A DNA stretch of 64,000 nucleotides from Hofstenia miamia (lineage: Eukaryota > Xenacoelomorpha > Acoela): assembly GCA_004352715.1 (NCBI GenBank), contig SCFE01000067.1, positions 1,393,443 to 1,457,442 of the forward strand. The letters are read 5' to 3'. Position 1 is the stretch's first letter; every line of letters starts with the position of its first letter. Below are positions 57,871 through 64,000 of this stretch, piece by piece. The notes under the pieces are model-generated. The model made no database searches, was not told the DNA's origin, and saw only the letters and a program-made list of their open reading frames with translations. The position numbers and the translations under genes are program-made.

Positions 57871-60584
57871 CCAGTTAATAAAATTAAAACAACTCACATT
57901 GATTATCCATTTGCTAAATGGATTTACGAAAATCGGAAATATGTATGTCTTTGTGGGAGAATATTATCTGTCTCATCAAGGAATACACATGATAACAACT
58001 GTACTGCCATTCATCTAACAGAGAAAGTTCTCCCCACCATGCAAGAAGTATTCAGTCTTAATAGGCCAATCTTGAAACACGTTCCGGCAGCAGCACCACA
58101 AAGCTGGAGTCGCACACTCCAAGAAACGATCAATCAGGCAATCAATAACAAAACTATGGAGCACTACACCTATCTTGCAATGTTGCCGAAATGTATTCTT
58201 CCCTCAGGAAAACGAACAGGAAAACACAGCAACCGGGTAAACAGCACAGACCTTTGCAACAGATGGTTAGCTGGACAACAACTGGAACTGTGGCAAGAGG
58301 CACGCAGAGCAGCTAAGAAATCAATAAAACCCAGAGAATTTTCAAATACGTCAAAATTCGAAATGGAACAAAAAGCTAGACAGACAACCTGCTATTACCT
58401 TTGCTGAAGACGGCTTGTATAGAAAAGCATGTCGAGTTCTATGCTCTATAGGCTTAGTTCCCAATAATGAAGAAACCAAGCAGCTCTTCCTCAAGAAGCA
58501 CCAAGTGCAGGCAATACCATGCATCTCGCAGTCTATGGTGCCAGCGCTTCAACGCCCAAATGAATTTAAACTCCTTGAAATTTTATTATCATTTTCTAAG
58601 GGTACAGCATGTGGTCCCTCTGGTCTTCGTGCAGAACGTCTTTTGGAAGCAACAGAAGCAGCTCTTCCAGAGTCTTTCACTACTACTCTGTGGTGCTTTC
58701 TTAAGGTCTTTATTGCTGGTGATGTACTAGAAGTTGCTTCTTTCCTAGCAGGTGCAACTTTGGTTGCTCTCAGGAAGACAGAACTTGACTCCCCACTTGA
58801 CATCAGGCCAATAGCAGTAGGAGAAATATATAGACGACTGGCTGGTAAATGTATCCGCACTTTAAGCTCGGAAAAGGCGGCAAGCATCCTAGCTCCCACT
58901 CAGCTTGGAGTTGCTTGCCCTGGTGGGGTCGAAAAAATTGTTCATAAAATGCGAAATATCATTGAGAACCACTGGTACGATGATGATTTTATAATCTTGA
59001 AAGTGGATATGATTAATGCTTTCCACACTATTTCCAGACAAGCAGTTATAGATGAATGTGCTTTACACTTTCCAGAAATACTGCCATGGGTAATATGGTG
59101 CTACAAGTCTCAACCTCTCTTTTGCCATGCTACTGCTGTTTTCTGCTCTGCTTCTGGAGTGCAACAAGGCGATCCATTAGGGCCCATTCTATTTGCCATA
59201 GCCCGCTATCATCTGTTAGTCAAGTTAAATAACATTGAAGGCCTACTTCGCAATAACTGGTACCTTGATGATGGTATTCTGTGTGGTTCACATAAAGCAA
59301 TTCATTTCTGTCTGCAAGGGATCGTTTCTGCTACATTATGGTTTGGCTTGGAGATTAACCTGAAAAAATGTGAATTATTCAGTCGACAAGATCTTAGTGA
59401 CTTTCCGAAGGAAATAAAGAAATCTAATATTCCTAATCGTGAGGTCCTTGACGCACCCATCGGGGATGACGAATACTGCCAACAATATGTAAAAGAAAAA
59501 ACATCTTTATCTGAGAAACTACTTAAACAGATATCATCATTACAAGATCCCCAGATTGCAATAACCCTTTCAAGATATTGCAGTTGATTCTGCAAAATGG
59601 TACACAGAGCTCAATGTTGTCCGCCGAAACCAATACTTGAACCTTTAAAAGCCTTCGATCAATTTGTCATGAAGTGCTTTGAAGAATCAGCATGTATTGA
59701 GTTGACTGAAAAAGTCCGACAGCAAGCAGCACTTAACCATATTTCTGGAGGTATGGGACTCAGATCAATTGAAGCTCATTCCCCCAGCTGCGTACATTGC
59801 TTCTGTTGTGTCCTCCACTGACATATCTGACACAAAACTCCTTGCAACAGCAATTCAAATGTACAATGTAAGGGTGTTTATAGACGAAGTCCTCATACAT
59901 GGCTCTCTTTCAAGCTCTTGCAAGAGTCAGAAACATTTTTCAGAAGCTATTGAGAAAAAAATTCATGCAGATTTCACAAATAATTTCTCGACAATCAGTG
60001 ACTCTGCATGTTGGCATGCTGTTTCTGCACCTAACACGTCAGATTGGCTATCAGCTGTTCCCCTTTGGACATCATGCACTAACTTGCAAACGTGGACCAG
60101 ATGTAGTCAGTCGCCCCAACATTATTCGGAATACTATTCACGAATTATGCCAGAGAGCTGACTAAACCCTATCCTTGAACAGGGAGCTGGACTAGACAAG
60201 GAAGGCACATTAACAAGACCAGCAGATGTGTTTGTTCCTAAGTGGAGTCTTGGTATGTCAGCAGCATTTGATATCACCGTCATTAATCCGCTCAACAATA
60301 ATTTCATTTCAGGAGCGAGCTTGTCAGCATATCAATGTCTGGAAAAGGCTGAAGAACAAAAACGTCAACAAAATGATATGAAATGCAGAGAATTAAACTG
60401 GCGATGTGTGCCAATTTTGGGAACAGAAGGAAAAACAGCTTTGAGGAGCATTGCAGAAAGAATCGCAGTCCGTTCACACCTAACACCAGCCAAAGCACTG
60501 AAATACACTTTTATAAGATTGTCAATGACAATCGCGCGTTGCACAGCTAGGGCAATTGTATCGCGACTTCCAATTGGCTACTAA
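57871..60584 (+). pseudogene. LINE-like retroelement: zinc finger, YLDD reverse transcriptase, zinc knuckle, restriction-like endonuclease
   Basis: Domain order on the plus strand: (1) frame 57871-58407 with KYVCLCGRILSVSSRNTHDN and a following Cys (C-x-C-x11-H-x3-C finger), then LAMLPKCILPSGKR and NRWLAGQQLELWQEA; (2) after a shift near 58400, a 390-codon RT frame (58415-59587) with GTACGPSGLRAERLLEA, LKVDMINAFHTIS (motif A), SGVQQGDPLGPILF (motif B), NWYLDDGILCG (motif C) and EINLKKCELFS; (3) GGMGLRSIEAHS, then frameshifted continuations to GHHALTCKRGPDVVSRPN, a C/H knuckle; (4) GAGLDKEGTLTRPADVFVPKW, AAFDITVINPL and KCRELNWRCVPIL (60180-60430), matching the R-PD-D-K layout of restriction-like endonucleases in R2-type LINEs. 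RT catalytic residues are intact; at least four frameshifts/stops kill the whole. GC content and codon use are higher than the surroundings, suggesting a fairly recent insertion or an ex-coding gene. Confidence 0.8.
58415..59587 (+). CDS. Reverse transcriptase open frame of the YLDD element
   Basis: The one long intact frame in the window: 390 codons covering all RT palm motifs, with Asp in KVDMINAF and Asp-Asp in YLDD. The leucine in YLDD, where most LINEs have YADD/FADD/YVDD, marks a distinct lineage. Without its N-terminal and endonuclease parts in frame it is unlikely to be active alone. The start chosen is simply the first methionine after the upstream frameshift; translation of AEDGLYRKACRVLC shows the coding sequence really began further upstream. 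Confidence 0.7.
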   Translation: MYRKACRVLCSIGLVPNNEETKQLFLKKHQVQAIPCISQSMVPALQRPNEFKLLEILLSFSKGTACGPSGLRAERLLEATEAALPESFTTTLWCFLKVFIAGDVLEVASFLAGATLVALRKTELDSPLDIRPIAVGEIYRRLAGKCIRTLSSEKAASILAPTQLGVACPGGVEKIVHKMRNIIENHWYDDDFIILKVDMINAFHTISRQAVIDECALHFPEILPWVIWCYKSQPLFCHATAVFCSASGVQQGDPLGPILFAIARYHLLVKLNNIEGLLRNNWYLDDGILCGSHKAIHFCLQGIVSATLWFGLEINLKKCELFSRQDLSDFPKEIKKSNIPNREVLDAPIGDDEYCQQYVKEKTSLSEKLLKQISSLQDPQIAITLSRYCS

Positions 60585-61977
60585 AGGTTGTACGTCAGGA
60601 AACACAAGATAGATTGAAAAACAAAGAAAAAGTGCAATGGCATCCATCTAATTAAAATAATAACATAAAAATGACAATTTAATTTAATATTAAAAAAATT
60701 TATAAGTAAGATTTTAGATCATGTACATGTAAATTTATTTTGTAAATTGTAAATTTTTATTTAATTTATAAAACAGATTGTTACAAGGAGATCAATAAAA
60801 ATATAGATTCCTGATATATTGCGCTTAGGAACAAATTATATTACACAGCAATTTTCTTGTATATTAAAGAACGAAGAGATCAAACATTCTAATTAAACAC
60901 TCGTTACAACAAATAATTTATTAACAATCAAATATTCACAAATTTACAAACTTAAAAATATGCCTTGCATGTACAAATATGATCATTACCAATTTGAAAA
61001 TTTAAATTATTATAAAGGCGAAAGAGCAATCATAACTTAGTCATTATTCGATTACACAAATAGTCTAATCGTTGATTGAACAGTTTGTAAGCTATTCAGC
61101 TAGCATTTCAAATTTATACATGTTTACTAAGCATGTCAATATCCCAGGTTTGCATAGATATACAACAGATATATTCCAAATGTGATAAATACAGTGTGTG
61201 TCAATTAGTTCGCCTTTTTCCAAATCATTTAAAGTTTAAGTTGCAATTGATATACTTAAATTAAAAGAATAAATTCTATTACAATTGATTACATTAATTC
61301 AAAAATGTTCCTGAAAATTTCCATAATTGCTTAATTATTTAAAACTGTGACAATCTAATAATGCAAAAACCTAAGCTGAATAATGATGCAAAAGAAACAA
61401 GCAGAAAAAATACAAAAATAAATCAAAATATCCAAGTCTCAAAAAGCTGCACACATTTTTGGAAATATAAAAATGGAATTCAAAATGAAGCTAAATTTAA
61501 AAAATAACTACATTGGAGCATTAACTATAACACAATAATGCTTAAGAAGAGGGCAAAAACCTCTAATCCAATGCAGTTTGATAAAACAAGGCTAAAACTG
61601 TTAAGTGAAGAGACTAGGAGCTGAGGTCCAAGCAATGGACGAAATGCAAGTCTAAGCTTCACCAAAGGACTTCTTGTTAGAAACAAAGAATACAATCTTT
61701 CTGCTTCTCTATTACAGGATTCCACCTTAAAAAGTATCAGTTATTTGCTAAAATGCAATATTAAGAGACCCATTTATCAACCCCTTCCAGCATTAATTAG
61801 GAAAAACATTCCATTTAAGGTAACCTTAATAAAAAAGATTGTTTAACCTGGCTCACAGTGGGTCTAAAGTGCGTAGGTGCTATGATGACAACGACTTCAT
61901 CCTCTATTGATAAATGGCTGTAAACTTCACAGTGCGCCTAGAAGAATTAGCTTACAAATCGAACATGCAAAACAGAG
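60585..61977. other. 3' flank of the YLDD element and AT-rich DNA, no gene seen
   Basis: 60600-60830 may be the element's 3' UTR. A slightly more GC-balanced segment (61525-61740) has a 66-codon minus-strand frame (CNREAERLYSLFLTRSPLVK) that I do not recognise. Confidence 0.4.
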
Positions 61978-62152
61978 TATATATATATATATATATATAT
62001 ATATATNNNNNNNNNNNNNNNNNNNNNNNNNNNNNNNNNNNNNNNNNNNNNNNNNNNNNNNNNNNNNNNNNNNNNNNNNNNNNNNNNNNNNNNNNNNNNN
62101 NNNNNNNNNNNNNNNNNNNNNNNNNNNNNNNNNNNNNNNNNNNNNNNNNNNN

Positions 62153-62185
<33 letters not shown>
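61978..62185. repeat. (TA)n tract interrupted by a 146-N gap
   Basis: TA repeats at 61978-62006 and 62153-62185 around Ns at 62007-62152. The right side abuts the 3' end of a Penelope-like fragment. Confidence 0.9.
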
Positions 62186-62188
<3 letters not shown>

Positions 62189-62194
62189 GTTTGT

Positions 62195-62880
62195 TTATTC
62201 ATTAATATTTGTTTATTCGAGTTCTTAATAATTAGTGCTTCAGAAATCTTAGTATTAAGTGTTTTCTTAATGATCTTAAAATAATTGATGTGCACTTGAT
62301 GTTGATGAGTATTTCGGAATTTAAGTGCCTTTATAGGTGTTCTTTAATCCGAGTTTATAGATAGATGTTGCTTTGTTTCACAGATGTAAGAATGGTGACA
62401 TTCTTTACATGTAAACTTGTATACAATTGATGAAACAAGCATCTCTTCAATCGGATCTTTGTTGCGAAATATATTACAGGTTTTCTTAGTTTCTAATATT
62501 GGTATTATTCTTGTGTATCTTAATATCGCATTCATTTTCTTTATTCTCAAATTTAGCAGGTGTTTGTGTTCTTCAATGTATGGCAACTTCCAATATATTG
62601 GTTTTGTATCATTAGATTGATCTTGGTTACATATTACTTCGGGCTTCTTTGTTAGCGGCTGATCAACATATCTCTTAATTAATCGATTTGGATAATCATT
62701 CTTTTCCAAAATTTCATATAATTCAGAGATTGATTCAATTAAATTGTGCTCATTTGAAGAAATTTTAATTATACGATTAAGTCAGCATTTGATGGCATTA
62801 ATTTTATTCTTTGAATCACAATATGAATGAATTGGAATATAAAGATTGGTATTTGAAATTAATTTAGTTACACATCAGAG
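62195..62880 (-). pseudogene. Penelope-like element 3' half
   Basis: Minus strand from about 62875 downwards: NTNLYIPIHSYCDSKNKINA (compare GFYIPFSSNCDESHKINT in the first element), a linker with YPNRLIKRYVDQP and YWKLPYIEEH, then VSSIVYKFTCKECHHSYICETKQHLS (GIY-YIG core, here Y-I-C instead of YIG), and, after a frameshift, NYFKIIKKTLNTKISEALIIKNSNKQI near 62290-62210. The RT palm is absent. It ends at the TA tract, as the 1.8-kb copy does. Confidence 0.75.
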
Positions 62881-63897
62881 ATAAACCAGTTTTCAGGAAT
62901 GAGACCCAGATCTAGCACACGCCCAATTGGTTTAAACCCAGTCGCATATTCAGATTACTTTTGCATTTGATCTTAACCCAAACCATGGCCTACTAAATTC
63001 ATTTAGTAGGCCATGCCCAAATGCCCAAACCCAAAATTCAGAACCAAACTCAATTTTGTGCACACTCTAAATTGAAAAAAGCAAAAGATAAACTAAACAA
63101 CAGAACATAGGTTAATCCAAGCTTTTTATCAACAACCACAACAACTTGTGCTTTGAACGTGTGAGGATTGAGGGACTGAATCACTATGCATTGAATAAAA
63201 TTTGGCAGATTTTCCAATTGACTGACGCCATGAAAATTTGATGAAGTGATAATGAACTAACTTTCCCTTTGCTGTGATACCTAAGCGATTGCCTATATAT
63301 TTTCATTTATGAACTGAAATACCATGACTAAGAACTTAACCCGCACACAAACCTAGTCCAGAAAATTTTTCATTTTCTGACCAACCCTCAAATCCGAATG
63401 CGACGCAAATTGGTCTAGACCAAATTCAAGTCTGAAAACCATGAGAGTAGCAAGTAACCCAAACCATTTCTTTTCAGTAGACAGACTGTTTAAGCCTCAG
63501 TATTGTGTACTGTAGGCAAGATCAGAGATTTTTTACGATTAGGCCACATTATATATCACAGATGAACCAGATTATTTTTAAATGATACATGAAGGAGAAG
63601 ACACTTCTCTATTTCTTGGTGTTTTCACATTTTGGATATCTTCATTTCCTCTATGTGTTCTGAACGCTGAAATATTTTGTAAGTATTCATTTCAGATTTT
63701 ATAACTGCAGGATAGAATAAGCAAAATTGTTATAAAGTAGCATTTAAATATTTGTTGAATTGACTCACTCTTCAGACACGCGCCTTAGAAATGATCAGAG
63801 AATAATATTATAAGAGTTATTGCCTAATCCAAACATGTTGTAAAATTTTGGTATTTGTAAATATCATATGCATGAGAATTTTGACCTATATATATAT
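62881..63897. other. No gene seen
   Basis: Contains an imperfect direct repeat around 62985-63025 (AAATTCATTTAGTAGGCCAT follows a near copy of its second half in inverse order). Otherwise unremarkable; ends in a short TA tract. Confidence 0.4.
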
Positions 63898-64000
63898 NNN
63901 NNNNNNNNNNNNNNNNNNNNNNNNNNNNNNNNNNNNNNNNNNNNNNNNNNNNNNNNNNNNNNNNNNNNNNNNNNNNNNNNNNNNNNNNNNNNNNNNNNNN
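63898..64000. other. Assembly gap to the window end
   Basis: Run of N preceded by TA repeats. Confidence 0.99.

Noticed and set aside
58467-58899. Plus and minus frames overlapping the YLDD reverse transcriptase
   Set aside because: Shadows of the 390-codon RT frame, which carries all catalytic motifs.

Overview
The window is AT-rich, intron-bearing animal DNA with long (TA)n microsatellites and many decayed transposable elements: Penelope-like elements, several LINE lineages and Tc1/mariner elements. This points to an invertebrate metazoan nuclear genome. Nothing in the sequence fixes the phylum. There are no bacterial-style operons, CRISPR arrays or recognisable tRNA/rRNA genes.

The only convincing host gene is a seven-transmembrane receptor on the minus strand, which I assembled from short exons. 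Copy B has five exons: E1 36015-35586, E2 31982-31828, E3 29637-29515, E4 27149-26983 and E5 26113-26059. All splice phases agree and the product is 309 residues with N1.50, D2.50, a DRF motif, a TM6 proline and an HP-type TM7 motif. A second set of exons homologous to E3, E4 and E5 (copy A: 10131-10009, 8369-8203, 3887-3833) lies downstream in the same order and orientation, with identical lengths and phases. I could not find E1/E2 counterparts for copy A. It is therefore either a partial tandem duplicate, an alternative 3' cassette of the same locus, or a paralogue whose 5' exons I missed. This duplicated receptor locus fills about 3-36 kb, and other elements there sit in its introns or between the copies.

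Layout: 0-1.9 kb Penelope-like relic; 3-10 kb receptor cassette A, with an inverted-repeat element in its last intron; 12.2-14.4 kb Tc1-like relic and a LINE RT fragment, duplicated across a single N; 15-18 kb unassigned sequence with another N-flanking duplication; 19.6 kb GIY-YIG fragment; 20.9-22.3 kb complete but frameshifted mariner-type element; 22.4-25.6 kb no gene seen; 26-36 kb receptor B; 37.4-42 kb minus-strand CR1/Jockey-like LINE, split and partly repeated in the assembly; 42-44.6 kb repeated unique-looking DNA; 45-46.1 kb and 47.5-50.2 kb plus-strand LINE relics; 51.8 kb Penelope fragment; 52.7-53.3 kb LINE 3' end; 55.5-56.3 kb gag-like zinc-knuckle relic; 57.9-60.6 kb LINE-like element with a YLDD reverse transcriptase and a restriction-like endonuclease C-terminus; 62.2-62.9 kb Penelope fragment.

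Several repeats that look biological are probably assembly joins. Near-identical blocks abut single Ns or short N runs at 13600, 17307, 38714/39799, 42001 and 47813. All protein and family calls come from reading the sequence and from knowledge of the families; no database search was run.
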